The position numbers and the translations under genes were made by a program. The notes under the pieces were generated by a model. That model saw only the letters and a list, made by a program, of their open reading frames with translations. It made no database searches and was not told where the DNA came from. From NCBI GenBank assembly GCA_019055375.1, contig JAHQIW010000203.1, forward strand, positions 62,001-126,000: DNA of 64,000 nt. Reading direction: 5' to 3'. Origin of the DNA: Parelaphostrongylus tenuis. Taxonomy: Eukaryota > Nematoda > Chromadorea > Rhabditida > Metastrongylidae. Below, one piece after another: positions 43,300 to 55,800 of this stretch; positions within the stretch are counted from its first letter, which is position 1; every line of letters starts with the position of its first letter.

Positions 43300-45430
43300 G
43301 CTGGAAGTTAATGCCATAATTGTCACCTTTGGCGAGATCGCACCTGATTGAAGTTTATCTGAACAATCTCATTTCTAAACACTTTCACACAATAGTTGGA
43401 GGTTATTTTGCTAAAGTACGTGCCAAGATTGCCCTATAGCCGGTCTGTGTCTACGTCTCAGGAAAACCGCTCAACCTAGAACAAGAAACTCCTGACAACA
43501 AATATTTTACGTTTCCAAGATATGCTAACTGAGAAGAATGGATATTTTGCACTCGTTTTAGATCTAAGCTGCCTTTTATTCTACAATCCGCAAAATATTG
43601 GATACACCTAAGCGTAAAGATGCTTAGCAGTGAAAACAAAAATACGGTATGAAGAACATTGAATGACGTTGGTTGGCAGTCAAGTGAATAGTAAAGGGCG
43701 TCAGCGACAATATTGCGCAGTTTGCTCGCGAGTTAATAGAGTATGCTAGGAAGAAGAAGCTTGACAACTAAGAAAATGAAGTCGATCGTCAAGTGATTCA
43801 CGAAAGACCTATCTCATAAACAGCATTGATCCGAAACCACGTTCAGAGTGAAGTCAAATGAAATCTACATTCATCGAAATTTCTTTCAATGGACAACTCT
43901 GCTTAGCTGATGACCATTCAAAGGCCTACACTTTATTTAAAAAAAATTAGAAACATTTTCCATAAGTAGTCGATCATCATCGATCAAAACATTGTTTTGG
44001 ACACTTTAGCAATGCAGGCAGTAATTCAATAAGAAGAGCCTCCACATTTTCAAAAACTATTCAAAGAGTAATTGTAGACGCTGTAAAATAATAATACATA
44101 TATGAAATGTCTGGGGGCGAAATGACTGAAAAATAACGATGTGATTCAGTAGCGAAACGCCATTAGATTACTGATGAAATTGTCAAGATAGATGGTTGAA
44201 TATGTCTTCAAATCGTCAGACAAGAAATCGTCTTCGAAAAACCACCTTCCGACGAGAAGAAAAATTTCTTTCAATGAATTTTCAATGAATGTGACATCTC
44301 TGCTATAATCAAATGCTTTGTATTCATCGTCCACGACCGACATCGGATTGAAGCGTGATCTTTGCTTTACTTTACAAATGTCGTTGGATGCTGGTCGACA
44401 CCAATCTTTTGAAATCCTAGAACACTCTCTTTGAAATTATCAATGAAGGCGGTTGTCGGACTATATGGTCACAACGGTCCCCCATTGCGTAAGTCTGGAA
44501 CGACCTCCTGAACAAGAATCATCTCGATTGCTTTAGTGCCGTTCCAGTAAGAGTTAGGAGAATTTAACTCGATTCAGATTAAGAGCTGACTAGTTTTAAA
44601 TTATTTTGCTTTTTTGAGTTTACCAGATAAACAAAAATTAGTGTTCCATCAGATTTCACAAAAAAATGTGGGATCTAAATTACCATACCTCTCGGCAGGG
44701 GGTTCGTGCATCCTTTTTCTAATTCGCTTATCATGTTTACTAAATTTCTTCGCTGCCCTATGATGCGATCTCTGTAGCTAACAATGAAGCTATGTCTACT
44801 TTGCTTCCATAAACTAGAAATTTTTTGAATTATTCCTGCCTCTTCCTGGTTCCTTACTTCGTTGAGCCCTTTGAACACTTTCTCTCTTTTATTATTGCTC
44901 TTCGAAAGGAGAACACTTTTATCGGGGCATGTTGATGTTACAGGATTATAAATTCAACGTGTATTCGCTTTCTTACGACAAGCAAGCGGTTGCAATGTAA
45001 TGGTGAAAAGTTTTTGCAAGATCGTTCCGCCTTATCGCAAGACTTCGTTTGGGAAAGGCATTTGGCAGACAGATGAGCTGCAGTCTCTTTTTAGAGCATG
45101 AATTTACAGTCATAAGTAAGGCACTTCGTCTTAAATGATCTGTTTTCGAACTTATTTATACTAAAACGTGTGGTCACTATTCGCTTTCTCGATTAATACT
45201 CATGCAATACTCCCTTTTGGCAACGATTTCGTCAGGCTTTGAAAAAAAAATGCATGACTTCATCCATGCGCAAGAAATCATTAAAATTGCACATTCACTT
45301 CCTTAATGCCAAGCTTGTCTTCAGGCATCACTGCAGTGCTTCTTCAACGTCTAACACTATGTAGATCATCGACAATTATCGCATAGATTCTTTTCTCCTG
45401 CACTCTACTAAAGAGTCGTTCCTATGTGAA
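43300..45430. other. Intergenic stretch, nothing recognised
   Basis: AT-rich sequence with scattered short open frames (for example 44146-44343 minus), none with a recognisable motif or splice support. A 105-residue plus frame beyond it (45439-45756) runs into the foldback at its 3' end and is not supported. Confidence 0.35.
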
Positions 45431-45715
45431 ATGAGTAAATGGCGTTCAACAAAGACAATCTTTTTGCTTACTTTAATATGCACCTTCGAATAATTGATGT
45501 CAACAGCAAAAGTTACTACTGGTCTACGTATTCTCAATGGTCTAATGGCCACGAAAATTTTCTAGAAAAAAATTACGCCACGTTTGTTATTGACTGTGTA
45601 GTAAACCGCAAAGCTGACATCATTAGTGGTTTCTTGCCTCCATTTTCAAAGATGAAATTGCTGAGAAAATTTCTTCTTCACGTTTCCTTTGTTGGGCTCT
45701 GCCAATTTATTGGTT

Positions 45716-46267
45716 TTGAGCCACGCATGTTATGTGGTCTGATGAAGATGGGCTGACTTATAGAGTCCGATACAAGTGTTTCAATCTTACGATCTCGTCA
45801 GTCGGACAGTTACCCATTCTCGTCTTCTGCTAATCTCTGTGGGTGCTCCTTCCCCACCCTAAGAGTTAGCGACGACGAACGTTAGCACTCTAAGTGCAGT
45901 GGGATTATCACCGGACACAGAGTGTTGTACACTCGATTGCTCTTGGCTAGAAAAAAAATGATTCTTTGGATATTGAAATTTGAGCTGTGGTCTTGAAAAA
46001 AAAAAGACCAATAATATGATTTATTAAATATACTAGCCAAAAGCAATCGGGTGTACAACACTCTGTGTTTGGTGATAATTTTACTGGTCATAGAGTGTAA
46101 AACGTTCGTTATCGCTAACTCTTAGTGTGGGGACCACCCACACAAGATTGGCAAAAAAGGAGAAAGGGTAATTGCGCGATTGACGTGGTTGCAAGATCGA
46201 AACACATGTATCGGGCTCTATAAGTCAGCCCATCATTAACAGACCACATGAGATGCGTGGTTCAAAA
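45716..46267. mobile_element. Large foldback element FB1, complete
   Basis: TTTGAGCCACGCATGTTATG at the left is mirrored by ACATGAGATGCGTGGTTCAAA at the right. Arms stay paired through GACTTATAGAGTCCGATACA, CTAAGAGTTAGCGACGACGAACGT and TGTTGTACACTCGATTGCT. The centre (about 45950-46030) is unpaired and A-rich. It is about 550 bp with no coding capacity. Relatives are at 1-125, 51.55-51.9 and 60.0-60.4 kb. Confidence 0.85.
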
Positions 46268-46468
46268 ATGATTCTTTGGCATATCAAAATTCGAGTTGTG
46301 ATCTCAAGAACACTCGAAACGAATGATACCAAATTAAAAAATATCAATTTATACCAAGATACCAATTTATTGAATTAAACAGAAATTACTACAGAAACAG
46401 AAAATTACTTTGAATGGTGTGCATGCACAAGAGTATAGATTACGACTTCTTTCTTCTTCAAATTCTTC

Positions 46469-46740
46469 CTATTTGACCGCTTTTACGGGTGGTAGGATGT
46501 TATGAATATACATCCCTTTGCGACGATGATCTTTATAACCCTCAGCTGGGCGCGCCGTTCGGACGGTGACGAAGAGTGGTGCAGGGCTCCATTGCAAATT
46601 TGGGTTACTCAAGCTCTCATAGGAACATGATGGTCGAAAATGATGAAGTTTCGCTGGCGAGTCTCCTGTATGAGACATTTTAGCAAGATTAACGGTAATA
46701 CTGCCCAAAATCTTCCCTTTTCAAGGGGCAAGCATATACT
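46469..46740 (-). repeat. Unrecognised repeat with an open minus frame
   Basis: An open frame of about 80 codons on the minus strand ends GMYIHNILPPVKAVK and stop (46469). The same ending, GYIYENIPPAKAVK and stop, is found on the minus strand at about 31780-31738, next to the palindromic tRNA-like element. This shared coding-like 3' end could be the tail of a LINE protein whose 3' end is borrowed by a SINE, but I do not recognise it. Confidence 0.35.
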
Positions 46741-47199
46741 TGCAAAAAGGATTATATTCCCAGCTGTTATTGAACACTTTCTCCTATTTTCTAGTGTTTA
46801 TGTAGTCAATCGATAGCTTGAAAAATCCTGATTCTGATACTAAGCTTGAATAAACCCGTAGTACGTTGGAATAGTAAATAAAGGGTGACGTTTTGCAATC
46901 GCGAGCCAATTTCTCTAAATCATAGCAGATCTTTTGGAATGTATAGTTAGATTTCAATTCTAATAAACTATTTCGTTGAGAAAATTCAGATTCGTCTCAA
47001 AAATCCTCATTTCTGGAAATAACTTCTGTCTCATGCGACCGTATTTCAAGGATTGCGCGCATGAGCGCTTAATATTTTTTAGAAAAAACCTCTATCAAAC
47101 TATATACTTTCATAGCAAAGATCAAATGAATTTGAACGGTATATTTTATTTCTCAAATGGCTTGTTGTTCGCGCTGTAACAGTCGAGATAAATGGTTGT

Positions 47200-48060
47200 T
47201 TCACATTTAGAGATTTCTCACTGGATAAAGCTTTTCTACAGAACTCACTAACCGTTCGACAACGCAGATCTCAATTTTTATCAAAAGATTCTAAAGACGC
47301 AGTTGGTTTTTGGAGAAGTCTTTGGAGCGCCGTGACATTCAAAAAAAGTATTGGGTTTCGCACTCCAAAGGGTGGGATTCCATGACAATGGTCCTGAATC
47401 GCCGCGCTTTTTGCAACATATGATACATTACAACATGGAATTGTTCTAAAAACAAAGTTCCTAAGAGGATAGTCGGGTTTGAGCTATCGATCAACTTTCG
47501 AAAAACTAGCAGAAAAGCTTTGTTTAACGGGAAATACTTGAGCGTGAAAGATAAATTTATTTTTACTGTTAGATTTCTTTGGGGGAAGCCATTCTGACAA
47601 CAAAGTGTCCCTCAAATTCAACGAAATTTCAGCTATCAAGCAATTTTCGGAATTTTTACAAGAATCAGAAAAAGGGTTTTCCAAGAGGTCAAAGCAGGAT
47701 GCGGATATAGAAAGTGGTCCAAATTTCTAAAATCTAATATTCTTTTGGCTATTACAGCGCTACAGGGAGTCCTTTCTAAGAACAATATACTGTTGAGATT
47801 TTCAAGATTTGCCCTTTCTAATGACCATTGATTGTTTATGAAAGAAACTTTATTTAGGGAGAAATGCTTGAATGTTATACAAAATCTTATTCCGACTATT
47901 ACAGCCGAAAAAAAAAAGATGAGCCTTTCAAGAAATAGAATACGTCGTTAAAATTTATTTGATTTCAATTATCAAATAGTTCCTCGAAATTTTTCCAAAA
48001 ATAAGCACGCTTTTGCCAAAGGGCCTAAACAGGGTGAAAATATCGGAACGAAACCGTTTA
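47200..48060. repeat. Old IR1-related repeats, about 320-bp periodicity
   Basis: The segment TTTGAGCTATCGATCAACTTTC (47477), then AAAAGCTTTGTTTAACGGGA, recurs as TTTGCCCTTTCTAATGACCA (47807), then GAAACTTTATTTAGGGAGAA, about 330 bp later. A third trace lies near 47955. This is the same family as 22.4 and 24.6 kb. Confidence 0.4.
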
Positions 48061-48617
48061 ACTCTATCTCTTCTTCGTATGTCATAGCTAATAATAAAGA
48101 ATTCGAACGAAATTACGCAATGTTATGAGAAAAATAGGAATTTGGAGTGCACTATGACTAAAAAATGTTGAGATTTATCGATGAAGTTGAATCGCAAGCA
48201 ATAAACAGCACTTTTTTTTTGATAAACACGAATTGCATTCCAATTTTCAGCCACTTTAGTGATTTTTATGTACTTTATGCAATAAAGTGCATGAAAACTG
48301 AAGGAAATAAATGGCAAATTCCATTGAATTGTGGGCAGGTATAAATAAAATGTTATAGAAATGTTAGATCAAAACTATACCTTTCTCGTAAATAATTGGT
48401 TTTCCCTTTGAAAATGTGGATTTTCATGGAGCAATCATGCTATTTCTAATAAAAATAAGCCTATTGAGGTGTGCTCTATCATACTTGACCATTTATTGGC
48501 ATGGAAGCCCCATTTGCTAACGAAAAAAGTATAAATTTCATTCGAAAGCTACCACATTAGCCTTTGAGCAGGCTCCGGTAGGCTCTTCCTGAAATTGGCA
48601 CCGTCCGCAAAGGGAAT

Positions 48618-48900
48618 TTCAATATTGCTGAGTGATAAGCTTGAAACGTTGGACGAGATTCAACTTGACTTTACTTTTTCCGAGGACGCGTGCTAACCAC
48701 TGCATTACCGGTGCGCGTTCTGCCATCACTCTTTCTGAGACACAATTGTATCGATCTCTCAGCAACCAACCGTCAACAGTTTGGCCTGGCAAGCCGATGT
48801 TGGCGCGCCGGTATTGTGGTGGTTAGCACGCGTCACCGTAAAAGGTGGAATGAGGGTCAGTCCCTACGACATTCAAGGTTTTGCACATAACCCGAGAATA
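48618..48900. repeat. Paired tRNA-like modules S3
   Basis: ATTGCTGAGTGATAAGCTTG at the left and AAGGTTTTGCACATAACCCG at the right are S3 ends in opposite orientation. A minus tRNA-like module (GTAATGCAGTGGTTAGCACG) faces a plus one (TATTGTGGTGGTTAGCACGC). Between them is CAACCAACCGTCAACAGTTT, a spacer shared with other S3 copies. Confidence 0.55.
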
Positions 48901-48904
48901 CTGG

Positions 48905-49930
48905 ATGTCTAGGAAATTGCTTGAAAATGGTGTATCAAACAGAAACAAGTAAGCTTCTTTTGTTCCTCATGCACAACAATGTTGCCTAATGTACTTGGCT
49001 CATTCGAAGAGCACGAAGAGCATTACAATTCCTGTACAAGTCCATATTCCAATAACTCTTGGAAATTTTGAAGGCTTAGGACCGTACTCAAAGTCACGAG
49101 GCCATAGTAATGATGAGAACTCTAACTACATGGAAAAGCTATTGAAACTTTGCTTCACCATTAACTGAATTTGGAGTACACCTACACTTGCAAAGGTGGA
49201 AGTTGGCCAATATAATTACTCATCATGATTACTTGCGCAGATTTGATCTTGATGTGCGAAAATTTTCAAACCTTGTTGTGTCTCCGTAAATCACCAGGCT
49301 TCACATTATAACCATAACCAATCCCTAATACTCCAGGTTTTATCCAATACTCCGTCCCAGATACGTTTGTGAACCTGCAACAAGCGATTCACAGTAGTTC
49401 CCATGTGCCAGAACTTCTTCAGAGTTATTGATGTTGTATAACTCTACGCACTTCAAACGCAGTTATTCAAATAGAAAGGAAACGACTTGCCTTGGACTAG
49501 AGTTACTGCTTCTGCTTCTTCATCTCATGAAAAATGGGTATAAGCAGATAATTTAAGATAAAGCTTGGAATAGAAACTGTACAACCAATGGTTAAAGAAA
49601 CAGTGATCTCAGGCCTCCTGACTGCTCGTCTTTTATTTCCTTCGACAAGGATGTGAGCACAAGAGCAATTTTGGTCTTGCTATGACATTAACTAGCTTTG
49701 CCATCATTTGAATCTGCCTTGTTTTTTCGTGCCTAGCGACTATATTCAACCAATCACAAGAACTACATGGAATTCCACAGAATTCATATTCTTTTACGAG
49801 GTTTGGTATTGCATGTTAGTGGTACACACACGTATCGACCGCTCCATCGGTCCCATCAATACTACACCCCCATACTAATGGTAGCAAGGAGGAACATGCA
49901 ACAGTTCTACGAAAAGCTAAATAGAAAGTC
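48905..49930. other. Intergenic stretch, nothing recognised
   Basis: No supported open frame, repeat family or structured motif was seen on either strand. Confidence 0.4.
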
Positions 49931-49936
49931 TGCGGA

Positions 49937-49992
49937 TATATATATATATATATATATGTTATATATATATATATGTATATATATATGATATG

Positions 49993-50025
<33 letters not shown>

Positions 50026-50030
50026 TAATG
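49937..50030. repeat. (TA)n/(TATATG)n microsatellite
   Basis: About 90 bp of TA repeats interrupted by ATGTATA, GATATGATATG and ATAATG. Followed by GTCGAAGTTCTATAGCGAGG, which resembles the flank of the 2.1-kb microsatellite (ATCGAAGTTCTAATGAGG), so both probably came with the same repeat. Confidence 0.8.
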
Positions 50031-51129
50031 TCGAAGTTCTATAGCGAGGTTTTTAGTGATTAGTCAACTCAAAGACTACGTAAATCTCAACGAAAATTGC
50101 GTGCTACAGTGTAAAAGCTGGTGTTATCTGGAGTTTATGCTCTATTTCTACTCTCGTCAAGACTTTACTAGGTGAAGCGAAGTGAAGGCTTACATATTTG
50201 ATAAGACATAGTCATAGAATAGTGAATATTCGGAGTCAGCAAGCAAGATTCTTGTCGGAAGGTTGTATCGCTTCGTGTAACGTCCAACAGAGGTTATCGT
50301 ACCACCTACAAAAATCGTACACAAAGTTTTTCTTTCATATTTTGATCGACGTTAACATTACACACTTGATTCTCGAGCAAAGCAACAGCTGAAGTGTTTG
50401 CAATTAGATGTGATCGGTTGACAAATGTCAAATTTTTGAACGGATGTGAGAACCAATGGCTCTGCATTCAGAGCAGAGGTCAAAGGTGACCTGCAATACG
50501 AACGCAGCTTTCGGTTCAATCTCGTGGCGCAGTAGACTAAGTCCTCCGACCTTTGCCACGCGAGGGTTGTTATCAAATCGATTTTGGTGGATAAAAACAC
50601 TGACTTGATTCATGAATGGCTCTATATGTTACTATTTATGCCAAATATGCAATTATTCTCCTCCGCGATACTTATGCGAGTGTATAGTACATTTCCAAAG
50701 AATTCATCAGCTCATAAAGCTTGATGAGCGCGAGTGGAGAATACACTTGGCAGAATGATTTGCTTTGATATGTCATTCAACTGTACATTTTCACTCTGGC
50801 ATTGTTATTTCAACGGAACCGGTCTCTGCATCTACTAAGTGAATCCCGGTATTTCCGGGATTGTATTCATTTCCTCACATTCACTATTTACGAGGGTCTT
50901 CAAACCATTTTGTGCAGAGTCAGCTGCTGCATAAGAATTGTTGGCTTCTCAGTGGACACCAGTGATTACTAATTCAACGCTCTTTGAAACCAAGTTAGAT
51001 AATTTCCACTTGGATTGCAGCAACTGAGCTGCTTGGGGCAAGTTTAGCACTACTAAGGATCACGCGTGAAGAGCAGCTAGGTGGTAGGGTCGAAGCAACA
51101 TCGTAGTGTGATGAACGCTATTATTATCA

Positions 51130-51500
51130 AACCTCAAGACCGACTGTTTATTAACCTCGGCATGCTTTAAAAGTATATCTGATTTTCTTCTCTAAGCAAA
51201 ACACGAGGTGTTACAATAAACTTTATTCGACAGCTGACGTTTCGGCAGTTCGCCTTCTTCAGAGCCTGGAAAGGTCAAACTGGCTGCAATCCAATCAGTC
51301 AAACACCTTCATTACTCCTTTGGAAAGAATCAACAGACCTAGATTTCAAACGCATCAAGCGCAAAATCAACACTCAACATACTCACCGCTTTTTATATGC
51401 GTTCCACTGAATGATCCAAGTGGAGATCACCGGAAGGAGATCACATAGGCTCGTAATGCACCCTACCCATCAAAGCAGCAGTCTTATATATTGACTCATA
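51130..51500 (-). mobile_element. Penelope-like terminal repeat (pLTR) fragment
   Basis: It shares order and words with 5.3-5.5 kb (AAGACCGACTG, CCTCGG, CACGAGGTGTTACAATA, CAGAGCCTGGAAAG) and partly with 63.3 kb. The minus strand carries the hammerhead-like core described separately. A degraded copy of that core also follows the Penelope-type endonuclease remnant at 56.1-56.7 kb, which is the reason for assigning this fragment to a Penelope-like element. Confidence 0.55.
51231..51269 (-). ncRNA. Hammerhead-ribozyme-like core
   Basis: Minus strand, 39 nt: CCAGGCT, CTGAAGA, a 3-bp stem GGC/GCC around GAACT, GAAAC, GTC, AGCTG. CTGAAGA fits the conserved CUGANGA, and GAAAC with GUC fits the second half and cleavage triplet. 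AGC after the triplet pairs with GCU before the core as stem I (with a further G-U pair). Stem III is minimal (AC/GU). The deviation is one extra A before stem II. Penelope-like elements are known to carry type I hammerheads with short stems. Activity is untested. Confidence 0.5.
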
Positions 51501-51554
51501 TCATGAATGATAATTATTATTTGAGATACGTGCATGGCCACAGAAGAGCCTTCT

Positions 51555-51890
51555 AACAGACCACATGACGTGTTTGCTCGAATAATAATTATAAGATATA
51601 TTGAAATTTGAGCGTGATCTTAATAAAATATCCAAAATAGAAGGTATAATACTTCAAAAACACCATCCAGAAGCGATCGAGTGTCGAACAATGGCGATAT
51701 TGTGATTTTTCACTTGGCGGCGATTGTGTAAATCGTTCATCGTCGCCTATCTCTTATATGTAGGAGCCCCCGAAAGGATTGGCAAAAGACGAAGGGCCTG
51801 TCCGGCTGACGAGGGTGCAAGGCCGAAACAAGTGTATGGAGCTGTACGAGAGCCCTTCAACAGAACATGACATATTGATTGAGATGATAA
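51555..51890. repeat. Foldback FB1, single decayed arm
   Basis: CAGACCACATGACGTGTTTG at the left, GATCGAGTGTCGAACAATGG, CTTGGCGGCGATTGTGTAAA, then ATTGGCAAAAGACGAAGGGC at the right. Matches one arm of the 45.7-kb element plus its outer unit. Confidence 0.5.
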
Positions 51891-52884
51891 CCATGAGAGA
51901 GTTTTTTATTCAACGTAAACGTTATGTTTGCCACAAAGGCGTACTAGTGTGAAGAAAATCGGAACTATCGAAATATTGTATAAAACCATAGATTTTTTCA
52001 AGCGATGAAAAAACCCTAATTAAATCCAAAAAATTCGCGCCCCGGCGCGATCTGCAGAGCGCGTAGCGATTACAACTGGTGGTCTATAAAGGGTTAAAAG
52101 AGGTCGATATATTGGCATAAGATGGAAAATCGGTATTCTTGATTCGGCACACATCATCACTTTGTGATGTTGAGATCACAGCTAGAGAGAAAGAATAAAG
52201 GGGAAAGAAAGAGAGAGACTGACCAAGAGGATGGTTATTAAGAATAATGATCCAACATGATCAAAAAAGTTTGTGACATTGCTAGAAGGGCTCAAAATTA
52301 TCTAATATGCGATCAGTACCATGGTGAAAGAATCAGTTTAGTACTAGGATTCCTTAATCACCTAGCACTTCACATAAACTACCAATGACGCTAAGTAACA
52401 AAGGATTCTTAGTAGCAACAGGCTCTAGTAATGTTGTAAACAGTGAAGAAAAGCCTTCCAGCTTGAATCGTTTTTTGAGTGATGTGTCATGCACCCGAGC
52501 ATAGTAGAGGTGACCTTTTTTCAGTAAAGTGTGATTGATGAAGAAATTATATGAAATGAGTGGAACACAAGGCTAAATCTTTATTAACTCAGCTGTTTAC
52601 AGTGCAGATATGAAACCATCAAAATTCAAGCTATAGTATAACACTGAACAGTAGTAATCATCCACTAAGAACCAGTCTGGTACTCAGAGCTTTGGAGTGC
52701 TTAGAACGATAAGTACTGCAAACAATCTCTTTGGAACGTTGATTGAGATATGGAAATGACCGTCTGCGACAAACTGGTGCTTTTCTAGACAGAGGAGGAA
52801 AGAATTTAGATGGCTCACGGCTTCTCCATTTGTCCATCTTTCACTATATCATTCAAGAATTCGAGCCATTTCTTGGTAGTACCC

Positions 52885-55800
52885 TTATTCTGCTTGTCTA
52901 GTTGCTTGCCATGCTTCTTTCTTACCTGTACTCATCAGTGAAACAGTTGAAGTGATATTCCTCCGGAATAAGTTACGAGCATGTTCTCGCACTTCTTTAT
53001 TGAAAATGCACAGTATGACAGACAAGGATGTATCGTTGACGGTTATAATAAAGTTCTCGATAGCGACGACGAAGAAGCGTGCATAACCTGTTATGCCAAG
53101 GACTGGGATGAATTTGAACATTGTCAGTTCGACGACAAACAGCATACTAAATGGAATAGCCTGAAATATGAGCATATAGAAGTTTGAAGTAATCGCCATT
53201 TGTACAAATGTCTACGAAGTCATTAAAATAGTAAAATGAGAAAAATTGTTAGACAGAGGCGGATCTAGACATTTGATAGGCCTTTAGCTGACTGGAGGTT
53301 CTTGTTTGTTGTTTTGGTTGCCGTTCGGTTGCTAACGTTTCAGCGTTTGGCCTTCTTTACAGTTTGAACACTTTCTATGTAACACTGTACGTACAGCTCA
53401 GTGAATTACTACTAATGATAAACTATTGCACTGATATACGCCACTTCGTAAAAGAAGACCCCCCGCCATTCTGTGGGATGTAAGACTATCTGTGCTTGTT
53501 TTGTAGGATGACCTCTGAACCTGCTCTCAGATCAGGACATCAAATGGAGAAAAGGCGCCAGATCTGGCGCGTTAGTGACGCACTCATCCTACCGAATAAT
53601 TTCTTCAATTTTGGCGTTTTTACAAACTCTCTCTAGGATTTTACGCTCTTATGTTTTTGACTTCTGCTCTAAAATCGCGATGGCCACTTTGAAAATCATT
53701 ACCGTTATGCCTATGTGCCCCATCTGTAGCTGGAGGAGGACCTTGCTTAACTAAAACAATACTATTTACATTAACCTTTATCACTCTTACTGAAAATCAC
53801 CAAACCCAGATTATAACAACGTTAAGAACAAAACAACTTTTTCACACATTCATCTCTTTCTACGATCTTCCACCACGTTGTTCAAGTGGAGACCAGTAGC
53901 GCAGAAATCACGTGGATAGACAATGTACCTTTCACATCGAAACAATGGTGATTCTACTCCAAAAACTTTGTCATTATGTGCTTGTAGCTAAGCCTTTTAT
54001 GCGAATACAGACGACCTACCCGTTTTTGTCAAGATTTCTGTCACAGCACACTTCACTAGCATTAGGTGAACTGTCCCTTGTTCAAGCAATCACTATTAGG
54101 GCATAATATGCAGTTTTGCCTAACACATCGAGGGGTACACATGAAGCTGCAAACTAGCTAGCGGATCGAGTTTTCGGTGGTATATCTATGGATGAACTAA
54201 CATGGATCTGAACCTCAATAATACCCAAATTCTTAGGGCACCTTCTAGGCCATCTCGCGAACACTTCAATATCATAATATCGTCTTCAAAAGGCGTTTCC
54301 TCACAGCGCGTACGTGAGGGAGTCGTTTCGACATTACTACCCTTTGTAGTAGCGTGTCGAATGACACTGCATTGAAAGCTTCCACAAGCTCCCCATACAA
54401 CACCGAAGAGCAAAAGAAATGTATAGATCGTCAATTTAGTAGCTCATAACCTTTTATAGAAAAATACGTGAATTAGTCACTCATTAGATATTAGGTCTTC
54501 CCATGAGTTCTAACAACGGAACAAGAAAAGACCACATTCATTAACTAGAAGTAATTAAAACTGCTTAACATCGCTATACATAGTATGCAATATCAGCCTA
54601 AACACACTTCTGCCATCAGACAACAAATCAGTACTGCTTTGTGCAGAATTTTCTGCTTTTCTCTACAGCCAAATTTGTCCATACTTATCGCAACATGGCC
54701 GCTCAACAAGCCTTTATCGTAATTTGCTGCTTTACGAGTACGATTCGAGAAGCGATGCACAGAACTCCGGACGTCCACGCAAAGTTGATCGAGAGGCTAT
54801 GCTCATCGTCTTTTGAGACCAGGCCGAAACGATTCACTGGAACTTGCTGCCAGCCAGAGAGACGATCAACGCCATGCGTTACTGTGAGCATCTAGACCGC
54901 TGCAATCTGGCCCTGTCACGTCGACTTCTCCGCAATCTCACCTTGCTTCAAGAAAATGCAAAGCTGCATGCCGCTAAATTGACAAAGAGGAAGTTGACCA
55001 AACTTGGTTAGGAGTTGCTGGAACGCCTGCTGTAAGTCCTGACTTGTCGCCGTCTCACTAGGACCTCTTCCGTTCGCTCACTGGAGCATTTCTTGAGCAC
55101 GAAGAAGTTGCGAGACATTAATCTCACGCGTCGAGGATTGACAACTTTCTTTAAATCCAAGGCTGGCAAGTTCAATGAACACGTCATGATTTGATGCCTG
55201 AGAGATGGCAGAAACGTGCTCAGGCTGATGGCGCACTCTTTGAATACTTTTGGCTGAGAAATTGCAATTACTTCTTTTCAATGAATAAGTTATCTACTCC
55301 TCTAAAGCTAAAGCTTATGAGTAGACCTAATAACAGGAGAAGTATTTCCCAAGATCATACAGCTGGCAATCGGGCAACTTCTGGCCTCAAGCATTCCTTT
55401 TGCCTTTATATCTGGAGTGGAAGCGCCAGAAATTGATTTATGGCCATCACTTTGCTATAGATGATTGTTTTGTTACCTATTACACGCATTAAGAGATGGA
55501 GAAATGTACTGAAACTGCCAATGAAGCAGTCAGAATAGACAAAATTCACCTGTATAAAACCGCAGAAACTGGCATTCGATTTTGAACGTCTAAATTAAAC
55601 AATCCAAAGAGAGCTACTTTTCCCAAGAGGTACCGAAAGCTAGGTAATTTCAATGTACTAGTTCAATGCTTGTCGTCCCTTCCTCCCCACGCCCCTCCAC
55701 TAGATCCAAATAGGGCGCGCTTGAGAAACATTTCGAACAGCCACCATTGTGTATAAAAAGAGAGTAGCAGGTTGATTCGCTAAGTGTGGCTTAGAAAATA

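Noticed and set aside
45439..45756. 105-residue plus-strand frame
   Set aside because: The last ~15 residues come from the FB1 foldback arm and the rest shows no family resemblance or splice context.
54186..54434. Signal-peptide-like minus frame TIYTFLLLFGVVWGACGS with Cys
   Set aside because: It begins with TTG rather than ATG, has a stop upstream in the same frame and no supported second exon. It also lies inside the chemoreceptor intron.
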